Of a DNA stretch of 64,000 nt, positions 21,923-33,438 are shown in pieces. The stretch lies in contig NW_003546255.1 in assembly GCF_000090795.2 (NCBI RefSeq), positions 335,090 through 399,089 on the forward strand. The letters run 5' to 3'. The DNA comes from Amphimedon queenslandica. Taxonomy: Eukaryota; Porifera; Demospongiae; Haplosclerida; Niphatidae. The notes below the pieces were generated by a model. It saw only the letters and a program-made list of their open reading frames with translations. It searched no databases and was not told where the DNA came from. Positions within the stretch are counted from its first letter, which is position 1. Each line of letters starts with the position of its first letter. The position numbers were made by a program, and so were the translations under genes.

Positions 21923-24163
21923 ATGGAGAACATAGAGAGTGATGATGATGATGATGGGATAACTACAAGTGATTTTAACTTTATTGGATTTACCTTCCTT
22001 AATAATTTCAAACCTTTTCCTTGTTCAGTTAAGTATTCACACCACTGGAAGAAAAGGCAGGCCCTGATTGACGAGATAATTGCTCATGATGTTGAAGCCG
22101 GAGACGAAGAATTTGACGATGAATATTCTGACCTACACAGCAGTTTTGTCACAAAAGCCTCCGAACTGAGAGAACTACAGGAAAGATGTAACTAGTAACG
22201 CGTACATTTCTGGAAAACTTGAAAGCATTTTTTAGGCGGCGAATGGAAGAAGGGGAGATGGTCAAAACAAGAGTATGATATACTAAAGACTAATCTGAAA
22301 TCATACATGAAGGTATAATGTACCGTATAGCTGGAAAAGTTTGCGAGAATTATATTTTGCAATTTTGTACCCATATAGCTAATTTTAATTTTTGTGGAAT
22401 TTAATTTTGCTGGTGTAGGCGTGTACTGTTGATACACCCATTACTTATAATGCTTTGCGGAATTAAATTGTGCGTTTTTATGATGAACAGCAAACAGCAA
22501 AATTAAATTCCAGCAAATATTTCCAGCTATACAGTATATGTACATTATTTTTCTGAAATTAAGATTTGCAACTCGAAAGTCTTTATCTTTCAATGTAATA
22601 AATTTTTTTTTATTACAGGAGTTCAATATCACGGATATTAATATACTTCTTGACAATGCTGACAAGAATATCGAGTTTTACAGAAAAATAGGTATGTACC
22701 GTATAGCAGGTTTTTTTCGAGGAAAATAAATTTCGCGAATGACCTGTATCTGAAAGTTTGCGGAATTAATTTTTGCGAATTTCTACTAATCTGCCATCTT
22801 GTACTGTATTAAATTGATTTTGAAGGAATTTAATTTCGCAAATCATGAAAAAATCTGCGAAATTTGTTATCCTCGAAAAAAACCACTATACCGTATGTAC
22901 AATGACAATCACTTCAATTTCCGGATGTGTTCAAATTTTATGGTTGCTTTGCAAATTTTGGAACGACTAGTCTGTTAATTTATGTCTATACTTTTTATAG
23001 CCTGTAACATCAAGAGGCCATTGTTCGTAGTGTACAGAAAGTTATTGAGATTCTTCACTGAAGAGAATTACGTTGGCATGTAAATAGAATTTAATTCTAT
23101 TTTTATATTTTATTTTAATAATAATTTTTTTTAGTTGGACTAGAGAAATGAATGACAGATTAGTTGAGTGAGTTTATAGTCTATTTTTAGTAACAAAACT
23201 GATTATGTCATCATTGAGTGATCATTCTAAATTTAACATTACAATCAGGTTGCATGCTTTACATGGAAACGATTGGAATACAATTGGACAGATTATGGGC
23301 ATCGGATGGGCCACTTGCTACGACCATTTTAGAACTGTTAATATTAATAAAAAATACACTGAAGGTAAAAGCACATGTATGCATTAATATACTAATAAAT
23401 AATTGTAAAATTACTGTATACACTTACTTTTTAGTTATATTGTTTGTATATATATTTTTATATTGTTGTTATTTTTTTGTTAGGCCCGTGGTCAAGCGAA
23501 GAAGTTGACAAGTTATGCCAAGTGATGGTTAGGGAGCACGGGATTGAAGACTGTCAGTTACCGTCTAACGTCACTTGGGAGATGATCTCAAGGGCGGTAG
23601 TAACTAGGAGCGCCATGCAGTGTCGTTTTAAATGGTAAAAAGGAGCTTAATAATTATTATTATTATTATTATGTAAAAGATGAAGCTTGTTTTTTGTAAA
23701 TTTTATCAATTTTTCATTTAATTGTAGGGTGATGCTCTTATCCTGGAAGTTAAAGGGAGGAGAAGAAAAATGGACGACATCTGATGATTTGAGGCTAATA
23801 GAGTGTTTGAATGAAGATGAGGAACTTGAGGATGAAGAGGACATCGACTGGGAGAGACTAGCAGCTGCCTGGCCTAGGTATGATAATGATGGTACCCAAA
23901 AACAGCTTCAGTAGTAACCATACGTGTCATTTAATTTTTGTGTTTTATTCATGCAGTGCCAGATCAAAGTATTTTTTAAGGCAAAAGTGGGCAAGTTTGA
24001 AACGAACTGTTCCTTTTAGCAGTTCAAAGATTTTTAGAGGCAAGTGTGCGTCTTGAATAATATTTCATCATTATTTATTTTTGTATTTTTAGAGTGTGTT
24101 CTTTATTTGGTGAGGCATAGAGCTCCAGCTTTGAGGAGACAGTTAGATAGCATGGCAGATTAA
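21923..24163 (+). CDS. DMTF1: DMTF1/TTF1-like Myb-repeat DNA-binding protein
   Basis: Ten exons, 365 aa: 21923-22187, 22236-22312, 22619-22691, 23001-23079, 23135-23167, 23249-23364, 23484-23634, 23728-23877, 23957-24039, 24093-24163. An acidic N-terminus (ESDDDDDG) is followed by a GRWSKQEYDILK block. Successive SANT/Myb repeats follow: HGNDWNTIGQIMG, then GPWSSEEVDKL to TRSAMQCRFKW, then EKWTTSDDLRL to DIDWERLAAAWPR and RSKYFLRQKWASLKR. This order and the TRSxxQCRxKW / DINWDxLAxGW / RSxxxLRxKWxxIKR pattern match cyclin-D-binding Myb-like factor DMTF1, with RNA pol I terminator TTF1 as the nearest alternative. It is much shorter than human DMTF1 (760 aa) and lacks its C-terminal activation region. 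The last intron is GC-AG. Confidence 0.75.
22321..22536. mobile_element. MITE-like inverted-repeat element, copy 1 (DMTF1-like intron 2)
   Basis: Terminal inverted repeats TACCGTATAGCTGGAAA and TTTCCAGCTATACAGTA flank about 215 bp rich in GCGAATTAAATT-like motifs. There is no ORF. It starts 9 bp after the splice donor. It is related to copies at 22695-22900 and 42921-43116. Confidence 0.8.
22695..22900. mobile_element. MITE-like inverted-repeat element, copy 2 (DMTF1-like intron 3)
   Basis: The ends are TACCGTATAGCAGGTTTTTT and GGTTTTTTTCGAGGA-type arms, with the reverse complement TCCTCGAAAAAAACC then ACTATACCGTA. The arms pair over about 26 bp. The interior repeats GCGAATT/AATTTCGC motifs, giving further self-complementarity. 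Confidence 0.85.
24040..24092 (+). other. GC-AG intron in the DMTF1-like gene
   Basis: The donor is AGAG|GCAAGT, a perfect GC-AG consensus, and the acceptor is TTTTTAG. This choice joins FR to ECVLYLVRHRAPALRRQLD in frame. The next GT donor gives an early stop. Confidence 0.75.
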
Positions 24164-24270
24164 TTATATCTCAATTATAAATCATTCGAAAAATTTTTAG
24201 ATCTATGTTGCAAATTTAAATTAATTAGCCACTCCCACAAATTAATTTTAGTCCAGCTCCACCCAGTCTC

Positions 24271-27200
24271 ATGACATTAGATTTTGCAATGGAAGAACCG
24301 ACCCTGTCTTCTTCTCTCTCCGGTGATTGGCCTGTAGATGAAGAGCTAGTGGCAGCAGCTACTGCCTCTGTACAAGCGCAGGAAAGGCTCTCCTCTTTAT
24401 TGAGATCTAAAGCAGAAAATAAACCCGCAGCTCAAAAAAGTAATCCCCCAAAATAGTAGAAAATTATCTGATATTTATTATTAATTTTTTTGTTTTTTTA
24501 ATGTTTAGCTGCAGATGAGAGTGTCACCATATTAGACTCATTGCGTGATCTAAAAAGCCGTGTCGAGGGTACTCAGTTTATTTTCAGCCCTTTCTCCTTG
24601 GATCACAATCAACTCTCTTTGCTCCGCCATCTTGTCGTGTCTCACACTCCTAATAACCTCCACGAAGGGACGAAGGCAAAAATAGCCGAGAAAATAACAG
24701 AGATATTTGATGGGCAAGTTAAGAGACTTGTGTACGCTACGATACTTACATGTCCGTGGTTTTCCGGCTCTCAGTCTGAAGAGTCTTCACAGGCGAAGAA
24801 TAACATCCTTTATGTTGTGTTTGTGTCACGAGATGAGCAGTTCTTTACGCTAGCCACTCAACACGAGAAGGAGCTATGTGAAACTGTCGATCAAGTGAGT
24901 CAGTATTCATTATTGCGTAACTTAGAAATTTGGGATTTTTTCATACCTTTCAAAAATTTAATATAATTGAATGTTACAGTCTTTATTTTGCTTTGTAGGG
25001 TGTTATATTTGCTTGCGAGGTGAGACATTTTTGTGCTCAGCTCCAGCGTGGTAACGTCAGAGCAGTCGAAGCTTTATGCTCCCCTCCTGATTCGATCATC
25101 TTTAGCTCACCGGAGTGGATCAACCTGGCATCACTTCTTGATCCAGTCTCGCTCTTGACTCGTACCTTTGTTGATCGCTGCGTGGGACAGTCCGTCGGTG
25201 CCTTGGTAAAGAAGAGACCGACCTCTGGTAGACTGGTGATCAGAGATGATGCTCTTGTAAAGAATTTTTGTGACTCTTTTAGGTAACAAACACACATAGA
25301 TGTGATATGTGCTTATGTACATACATGTATGTTTTTGGATGACACAGTATTGGTAATTGTGCTTCATTTCTTTTAGGCTTCTTTCTTATGCTGAGTCAGC
25401 AATTAAGAGAGAGCCAATAAGTAGTTGGTTTGATGTGGGCGTGACTGAGGAAGAAAAAGAGATACTTCAATCATTGACGAAAGCATTCGAAGTAAAATAC
25501 CACTTAAAATACTATCCACTTCAATTTACTTGTAATACCTATGTATTGTCAATTACAAGTTTTAGGTAACTATGTCTTCTATTGATTTTATTTATCCACA
25601 TTGAATATCTATTGAAAATATTGCTATTACTAACAATCATTTTTTTGCATTGTGTGTTACACATTGTGTTGTTTCACAGGGTTTAGTACACAAGGAGCAG
25701 TTGCTTGAATACGTATTGAAAGTAAAGGAGAGAGTAAATGAAGGAATAGGGGCAGTGCCTACTGCCCAGCCTGAATGGACCGCACAGCTTGGAGAATGGC
25801 TGACTAAAATGAGAATGGAGGGAGTTAAGTTTTCACTACCTCAAGGTCAGTCGCAGAAATGTAGTAAAAATGGAGAATTCTCTCCTAGCTTTTTGATAAA
25901 ATATAGTACGGGGACTTTTACCTGATTTTGGAGCAACTTTAAAAAATCATAAAAAATCCAAATTTGATTGGAATGAGCTGAAACTTTCTATGCAACATAA
26001 GAACATGTATATGTATTAGAAAATGTAATAAAAGTGGAGAATTTTCTCCTTTTCAATTTTGGCGAAATTTGGCCCGAGACCATGTACTATAGTACAGGGA
26101 CTTTTACCTGATTTTGGAGCAACTTTAAAAAATCGTAAAAAATCCAAATTTGGTCGGAATTAGTTGAATCTTTCTACGCAACATAAGAACATGTATATCC
26201 ATCAGAAAATGTGATAAAAGTGGAGAATTCTCTCCTTTTCAATTTTGGCGAAATTTAGCCCAAGACCATGCACTATAGTACAGGGACTTTTACCTGATTT
26301 TGGAGCAACTTTAAAAAATCGTAAAAAATCCAAATTTGATTGGAATCAGCTAAAACTTTCTACGCAGCATAAAAACATGTACATGTATCAGAGAATTTTT
26401 TTTAATGGAAAATTCTCTCCTAACTATTTTGATGATATATATCTAGCACAGGAACATTGGCCAACATTTAAAACAATATTACACTGTATTTATTTCATTT
26501 AGAGCTGGAATCAGATTTAGATCCCCATCGTGATTTCCTTGATTCTCAATCTCTAACGAGTGTCCACAGTCGTGACGTGATCGTGATTGCTAAGGCAGGA
26601 AGTCAAATGTATAACCTAGCTATGCCTACATCTGACACAGACTATATAGTGGTGTACAGAAAACCAACTCACGTGAGTATCTGTAATATAATATTATTGA
26701 ATATTACTATTGTGTATATGTACATGTAATAGTGAATTGTGACAAAATTGGCTATCTAAGTATGGCAATATTATATTGATAATTATATCAATTATTGCTT
26801 GCTGAAATACTAAGATTAACAATTACTGTCGAAATTTAATATGCAAAAAGTGATGATGATTTGCAGAATTATCATCAATTATGGACATTGCATTTCTTAT
26901 TCATTTAGGCTATTGTTAGCAGTAGTTTCAACCACAAGGTAATGTATTAATTTATCATTGTATCCCTAATCCAGCTCATACTGCTACCATAGGAATCAAT
27001 GGATAATCGCGGACATCAAGCTGATACAGAAATTGCTGCCTACGAGATAAGACTATTCTGTGAGATGTTGCTAAAAGGAGCCGTGAACATATTCGAAGTA
27101 AATTTAAGTTGCAGCTGCTCATATTGCTTAATACATTCTTGATATTAACTTTTTATTTGTAGTTGCTATTTGCCGACAATCTCTACTTTACAAGTAGTTA

Positions 27201-28002
27201 CTGGTCCGAATTATCGTCGCTTAGGAAAAGCTTCATGAGTGAAAAAGTGATACTCCAGTATATTGGCTTTATTAAGACACACATGAAGCTGATCAATAGC
27301 GGGAAACACACAGGTACCCCGAGAGAAAGAAAACTCTTCTATCAAGTGTTTCACAAGTTGCTGTCACTGGAGAGTTTCGTGTTAGGAGGAAACCCAGTCG
27401 TCACTTGTACTGGTAGCAATAGAGACTATTTGATGAAGATTCGTCATGGACCTCTGGAAGTAAGTGAATGAAGATATTGTACGATGTACAGAACTACTTT
27501 GCATGCATCTCAATACAACGGTGATATGGGGCATCAGTTTTAATTATACATTGTACACCTTCCTTGGATGGTTATAACTTTTTATAACTGCATTTGACAA
27601 TAGTGTTATTAAAATTACTGTAGGGGTACAATTGGTAGATATACCATGTACCCCATTCCAAAAATTTTTTAGAAATCAAGAACACAACAATGAATCTACA
27701 CCAGCTTCTAATGCTCATTTTTATACTCAGCTATTTGTAAAAGCTATTGTGGGTTCATTACATTGTGGTTAACACTCCTGTACTTGTATAAACTGTAATC
27801 CTTTATATAACAGGGTGATCTGGATAGAGCTCTTCTCTATTCAGAGGCACAGAGGAGGCTTGGGCTAGCTCGTGAGCAGCTGCTTGGGAGAGTAAAGAGA
27901 TTCCAAGAGTATGGGGACTATCGGATATTGCAAACATGGCTGCTACTGGTTAGGGGAATCTCTTTGAAGGAGCCACTGAAAATGGTCACACCTCCCATTT
28001 AA
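24271..28002 (+). CDS. Nucleotidyltransferase-fold (RlaP/YcgL-like, DNA pol beta superfamily) protein with an internal duplication
   Basis: Ten exons, 636 aa: 24271-24439, 24509-24894, 24999-25282, 25377-25491, 25680-25845, 26503-26672, 26909-26938, 26993-27097, 27163-27459, 27814-28002. A second in-frame ATG at 24289 is possible. The C-terminal half has a nucleotidyltransferase signature, AKAGSQMYNL then TSDTDYIVV (GSx..SDxD, about residues 402-424). A helical block follows: DTEIAAYEIRLFCEMLLKG, NIFELLF, YIGFIKTHMK. This resembles bacterial RlaP/YcgL predicted RNA-repair nucleotidyltransferases. The N-terminal half repeats the helical block (GVIFACEVRHFCAQLQRGN, then EALC and SSPEWINLASL) but lacks the GS and DxD residues, so it is a decayed copy. 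It is likely an RNA or nucleotide-modifying enzyme; the substrate is unknown. Spliced, so not contamination. Confidence 0.7.
25860..26440. repeat. Intronic tandem repeat, family B (nucleotidyltransferase intron 5)
   Basis: Three full units with a 186-bp period, measured from GACTTTTACCTGATTTTGGA at about 25913, 26099 and 26285. Orientation is opposite to the SLC10A7 copy. Each unit carries ACTATAGTACAGGGAC. Confidence 0.85.
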
Positions 28003-28175
28003 ATTTAGCTTTATATATTTGTTTTTAAACAAAAACTAATCCATATTTAATATATTTTAATTTTTTTATCATAGACAGTATTGTTAAATTTTATTACCAT
28101 TCAAAAAATTATTTTAATTTTTAAACTCTTTAACTCCACCTACTACAAGCTCAAGCTCGAAACCACACCTTTAAA

Positions 28176-29608
28176 ATGGCAGGGAAGTTAGAAGGCGAGT
28201 TACAAGAGAGCCTCCAATGTCCCGTCTGCTTGGAGACACTGACTGATCCCAGGGCTCTGCCATGCATACACAATTTCTGCATTGCTTGCCTCGAAAAGGT
28301 TTACTCCGAGTCGCAAAGCAAAGGAGAATCAAGAGGTATGAGAACACCCCCATCTCATCATTGTTATCATAAATTATCACCAATTTATTATACTCTTGTT
28401 ATCACTCATTAGATGAACTGGAGTGTCCTACATGTAGAGTAAAGCACCCGCTACCAAATGGAGACGTCCATAAGATAAGCAAAAATTATCAGCTGGCCGA
28501 TGTTATAGAGCTATTACGTTCTCACTCAAATACAAGCAATAATGATGATGAAGTTTGTAATGAAGTACCTCCAAAGAAAGAAAAGAAGAAGGACGAAGCT
28601 AAGGAAGAGTTTCTGTGCGATGTGCACAGCAAGAAGCAGGACATGTATTGCTTAAAATGTCAGTTTCTTGTCTGCCGGTCTTGTATCTCGGATCCTGTCC
28701 ACAGCGATCATGAGGTTATAGATCATGAGGATGTCATTGGTCAATTGATGGAGGAGGTGAAAGAGCTTGAGGGCTTAGTGAACAACGCTGGGAGCAATAT
28801 CGAAGAGCATCTAGCTGAAGCTAATGCTTTAAAAAAGCAGGAATCAGAAAATCTCGAGTCCTGCAAGCTAGAGCTTACGGATTATTTTGACCAAACTACA
28901 AGTCGTTTAAGAGAGAGGATAAAAAAGGCTCAAGAGAAGTTGTCTGAAGTTGAGACTCATCAGAAGAGCCTCTCGCAGATGTTAGAGGATGTCAAGATTA
29001 GCCAGAACAAACAGAGAGATGCAGACATAGAAGAGCTAATCAAGTCAAAGGAAAATGCCGGAAGACTAGTGGAATCGGCTCAAAACCTTTTATCAAGTAA
29101 AGAGCAGTACAATAGCAGAGAAGCTGTGAGCAAGGCAAGCTCCATTGTCAAGAAAATGAGAAGTGTTGTTGACACTAATACCCAATTTGCCCTCACTTCC
29201 GATCCAATTGAGTACAAGTTCTCTTCACAAAAAGATCCACTTCAGTGTGAACTCATCGATCAATCGGCCATAGTAGTATCAGGATTACAAGAGAGGGCCC
29301 GAACTGGTGCCAATACGTTCACTATAAAGTATCTCAAGAAGCTTCATTCCCCTCCAGAAATCTCAGTCACCATTAAACTACCCAATGGGAGGCAATGCAC
29401 TGCTGAGGAAGTAAAAGTTGAGCCTGTGGCTGATTCATCCAATGAATGGACTGTTGTGTATTTCCTCTCTAGTGGTGGTTTTCTATCACTCTTCACACGT
29501 CGTATCATTGAGATATCGGTATGCATTAATGCAATAGAAGCTAAAGGAAGCCCATTTAAAGTTCAGTATGGAGTAACAAAGGACCTTGTGTTAAATCCAT
29601 TGATTTGA
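28176..29608 (+). CDS. TRIM-type ligase: RING, B-box, coiled coil, filamin repeat
   Basis: Two exons, 28176-28335 and 28413-29608, 451 aa, start in TTTAAAATGGCAGG. A RING spans residues 16-66 (CPVC, then CIHNFCIAC and CPTC) and is split by the intron. A B-box2 spans about 147-185 (CDVHSKKQDMYCLKC, CRSC, HSDH). A coiled coil spans about 190-310, and a filamin/ABP280 Ig-like repeat about 340-445 (IKLPNGR ... GSPFKVQYG). This order matches TRIM2/TRIM3/TRIM45-type E3 ligases but lacks NHL repeats, so it is closest in layout to TRIM45. It is the third consecutive plus-strand gene, starting 173 bp after the previous stop. Confidence 0.85.
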
Positions 29609-30581
29609 TCGTAGTTACTATAATCTATAGTTTTTATATTTTCATAACTACACACTTAAAATTATTAGTCATTTATTATGCAAATATTCATTAATATCAG
29701 AGTAGATCCCAGTTGCAATCTTGCATTTCTACTGTGCAACCAAAACAGGAAAATAAAGTAATAGAAGTTGTAGAAAAAAGGAAGAATACTGTAGGATGAG
29801 CCATTTTATTAGCATTTGTGGCAGGTATTGGGGATGTATTTTTTATAGCTACATGTGACATTGATAAAACTTTCTGTGAAACTCAAACTATTAAAATTAA
29901 AACTCAAAAAAATGAAAGAGCATTCAATACTAAAAATAATCAAGTTTCATTGTCCTTTCCTTTGCTATATAAATATCTTTTCATTCCCGACATATCTAAA
30001 AATAGATAATGTATCAGTGAAAGTTTCCATCCATTAGCAGCCATAGGAGGAGCACTCCATTAGCAGAGGTTAAATTTCCATTAGCAGTGGTCATGCATTG
30101 TCAAAACTAGATGCATTATGTAAGAAATGAGGAATTTCAGTCACATGGGAGGGAAATCATACAAACTAGAGCAATGATAACAATCTCTCTCTGTCACATA
30201 CATCATAAGAAGCACTTCCTGCGTCAATGCATAAACTCTAGAAATTAGGTGATACTAATTTAAATTACCTGTTTTTTCATAAGTTCAGTAGTATTCTTCT
30301 TGCATGTTATGTGGACCATTGCATTGCCAATCACCTAGTAATAAACAAAAAAGTAAGTACTGGCATAATTGTGGAGGAGAATGAGTAGTTTAAAGACTTT
30401 CGAAAATTTGCAAGACATACTTTTCAGCATAAACTTTTTGGTATTATTAAGGAAAAAAATATATGTTCATTTGCTACGGAAGTTATACAATGTAAAGAAT
30501 AAATTAAGTGGATGTCATTAATTGCCATAATGCAAAAGGTTTGAATTAATCGGAAACATGATATGCAAATTATGAAAAAAT

Positions 30582-30745
30582 GTCTGCAACAATCACTATT
30601 GCAATTGATCACAATGGCATTCAATTCTGCACGGTAAAGTTGAACTTAAGACTGGACAGAGACGTTTCACGAAAGTGAGATGCATTGTAATGCAATTCAA
30701 AGCATCAGTCATCAATGCATTAATTTTGTAAGGTAACTGCCAGGA
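30582..30745. repeat. Conserved duplicated block, copy 1
   Basis: About 164 bp, nearly identical to 32377-32539. The central stretch of about 100 bp (from TCTGCACGG to CATCAATGCATTAATTTT) differs at only one or two positions, while flanks have diverged. It contains a 7-bp stem TGCATTG/CAATGCA enclosing ATGC/GCAT. Confidence 0.8.
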
Positions 30746-30760
30746 AACCCATTTAAGAGA

Positions 30761-30803
30761 GAGTGATTATCTCAGGACGGCTTAGAACTGTGAAACTGAG
30801 CAG
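30761..30803. repeat. Short conserved hairpin module, copy 1
   Basis: About 42 bp containing CTCAGGACGGCTTAGAACTG and GTGAAACTGAG. CTCAG pairs with CTGAG. It recurs at 32249-32289 and 32594-32635. Confidence 0.7.
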
Positions 30804-32248
30804 GTACCAGCACATTCAAATAGGTTAATCTTTATCGTTGCATGCAAATGGTCCAGTTACCTATGACCTTATTCACACTGTGATTGAAATTTCAAAACAT
30901 TTATTTTAAGATATAAAAAATACAATCACGTTCTCTAAGACATAAAAGAAAATCAAATATGTCATGGTTGTTTGGTGAGTTTTAAGAGTGGTGTTGACTG
31001 CATGTTTGCACTTGTCCAATTGAATAAGAATACAATGTAATTGAATAGCTCCACAGTTAAAATTATTAGTACTGTAGGCCCAAGGAAATGTGAAGAGATA
31101 ATGGTTGAAACAAAATTTGAGTACGGACAGAAGGCCTTCCCATGAGAAAGATGTTTAAAAATGAAAAAAGGCTGAAATGTAATTGTGAACTGCAAATGAT
31201 TTAAAAAGAATGATTAGAAGTGTTGCTTTGATTAATGAATGCTGTTTGAAAATAATGTTTACTAAAGGCTACATACACTGCACATTGATGTAAACTGCAT
31301 GAGGAGACTAGCCAAGAAGCAACAAAGCTCTCCTAGTTTTTACAAGCATAACTTGAAAAACATTGAAATGATAAAAGCTTTGAATGGTAAAGAAGGCCAC
31401 ATTCATTCTGACTTAGTAGGAAGTTACATGTATTGAAGAATTGAAAGGCTACATAAATCTGCATACAAATGGCAACTACATCAGAAGTAATAGATTTTGA
31501 AGCAACAGTGAATATTCCCAGTATATGTCATCACCTCTTTGTTGCCAATAGATCCAACACCTGTTGCTTTTGCAGCATCTGAAATGCATGGGAAGAAACC
31601 AAGAAGCAACAAAGCTCTCCTAAAGCAGAGATCATTCATTAAAAAAATCATTTGAATTTAGAAAAATAAAAAAGTCTGTGCATACTAATCATCATAATGG
31701 CATTCAATGCCACAGCTGATACTAAAAGCAGTGGAATCTCCTGGCTAGAACTGGACACTGTCTTGCTTCATTCAATCATGAGGACACTATTGGCGAATCT
31801 CCTCTTTTAAACACAGAAACTAAATACTAAGTGCATTAATGTATAAGTTTCTCTTGTGTCAATGTCTTTGATATCAAGTAGTCTCAGGAAACAATCCCTC
31901 CCATTTAACTTGTCATTTAGCTTTCCAAACAAGGCTTTAAATTGATTTAAATGGCTTGCCTTTTCATAAGTGTGAGAGAGAGGCACTGTAATGGAATTAA
32001 GACTAAGGACTATGAAAACATGCGTAAGAAACCAAAAAATGGCTGAAGTCAAACCGTTAATTTTTACTCTCTATCAATAATAGTGATGCCATTAGTAAAT
32101 ATAAAACTTTGCTCATGTAAAAGGCCTTCAGGAGCCAAGTGTCCTCCTACTCAAGGTAAGATTATTTGAATTGTTTTCTGGTGCACATATATGTTCTAAC
32201 TGCTTCTGTATAATTATGTTCTAATTTTTTTCCAATCAAAAAAAGAGA

Positions 32249-32289
32249 GAGTGGTTATCTCAGGACGGCTTAGCATTGTGAAACTGAGA
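32249..32289. repeat. Short conserved hairpin module, copy 2
   Basis: GGTTATCTCAGGACGGCTTA followed by GCATTGTGAAACTGAG. It is the most diverged of the three copies but keeps the CTCAG/CTGAG pairing. Confidence 0.65.
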
Positions 32290-32376
32290 ACGAGGCAGTT
32301 AACCATTTAATTAGGTTTAGTACAAATTCCAGAAATGTTTATATAAATCATTTATAATATGAAAATTACGGCAAAA

Positions 32377-32539
32377 TCTGCAACAACGACTATTGCAATC
32401 AATCACAATGACATTCAATTCTGCACGGTGAAGTTGAACTTAAGACTGGACAGAGACGTTTCACGAAAGTGAGATGCATTGTAATGCAATTCAAAGCATC
32501 AGTCATCAATGCATTAATTTTCTAAGGTAGCTGCCAGGA
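32377..32539. repeat. Conserved duplicated block, copy 2
   Basis: Second copy of the block at 30582-30745. As in copy 1, a short hairpin module follows downstream (32594), so the duplicated unit is block plus module. Confidence 0.8.
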
Positions 32540-32593
32540 TTGACAATCTGGCATTAATTTAACTAATGAAGTGGGCGGAGTCATACCCAGCAA

Positions 32594-32635
32594 GAGTGAT
32601 TATCTCAGGACGGCTTGGAACTGTGAAACTGAGCA
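32594..32635. repeat. Short conserved hairpin module, copy 3
   Basis: GAGTGATTATCTCAGGACGG then CTTGGAACTGTGAAACTGAG. It is followed, as in copy 1, by ACCAGCACAT..AGGTTAATC and GCATGCAAATGGT. Confidence 0.7.
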
Positions 32636-33438
32636 GTTAAAGCTGCATAAATTTACCAGCACATGTAAGTAGGTTAATCCTCATCATAGCATGCAAATGG
32701 TGCAGTTGCCCATATAGATTAATCCCCTCTGCTGAATAGAGCAAAACAATCCATTTTTGCATGAATCACAAGCAGATGGCATCATCAAAAAACAAATGGC
32801 CCAGGACACAAAAATGACCAGTACTTAGTTAGAAGCTAACCTGATTAATCTCTTGTCAAAGCTAATTAGGACACTGAAATGCATCAAAATCAACAGACAC
32901 CTGTGTGAATAAAAAAAATCACTGAGTACTTACTAACACAAACAGGCACTTATAAACACCTCCTTTCCCATTAAGGGAGGGTGGATCAATCCCTTGAGAA
33001 CCCCAAAAGGTGAGAAAGGTACATATTTTGACCTTTACTGCCCTGAGCCCATTCAGTGTATTATACAAACTTCATTAATTTAAAGCTCAAATTGCAAATT
33101 GCTCGTTAACAAATTTAGTAATACCCACCCACATAACATTAAAGTGCAAATTTTTAATTAGATTTATTCATATAAAAGAGCCTCACCTAAAACTTTCGAA
33201 TCATTTCATAACCTCATCAATGCAATACTTGCAGCTGCTGCCTGATTGATTCCATCGTGTTCAGTCAATCATAACAGCCTTTCACTAATTAAAACTATCT
33301 ATTAACCTAAAAAATATCATTAGCCACTAATTAAGAGGCTATACATACCAAGAGGACTGCAATACAACTTGCAGCATCATACTCCATTACTGCCTTCTTG
33401 TCTCCAACTCTGCAACTCACCTCGTGGTAGTGTAAAGT

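Noticed and set aside
21923-24163. Identification as SNAPC4 (SNAP190)
   Set aside because: SNAPC4 has four and a half Myb repeats in a much larger protein. The TRSxxQCRxKW and DIxWExLAxxW spacing fits DMTF1/TTF1 better.
24271-28002. Bacterial contamination or recent horizontal transfer of the nucleotidyltransferase gene
   Set aside because: The gene has nine phase-consistent spliceosomal introns with the local repeat family in one of them, so any transfer would be ancient.
30962-32052. Minus-strand ORFs of 77-81 aa in the gene-free block
   Set aside because: No domain, no good start context and no conservation between the duplicated copies at the protein level.
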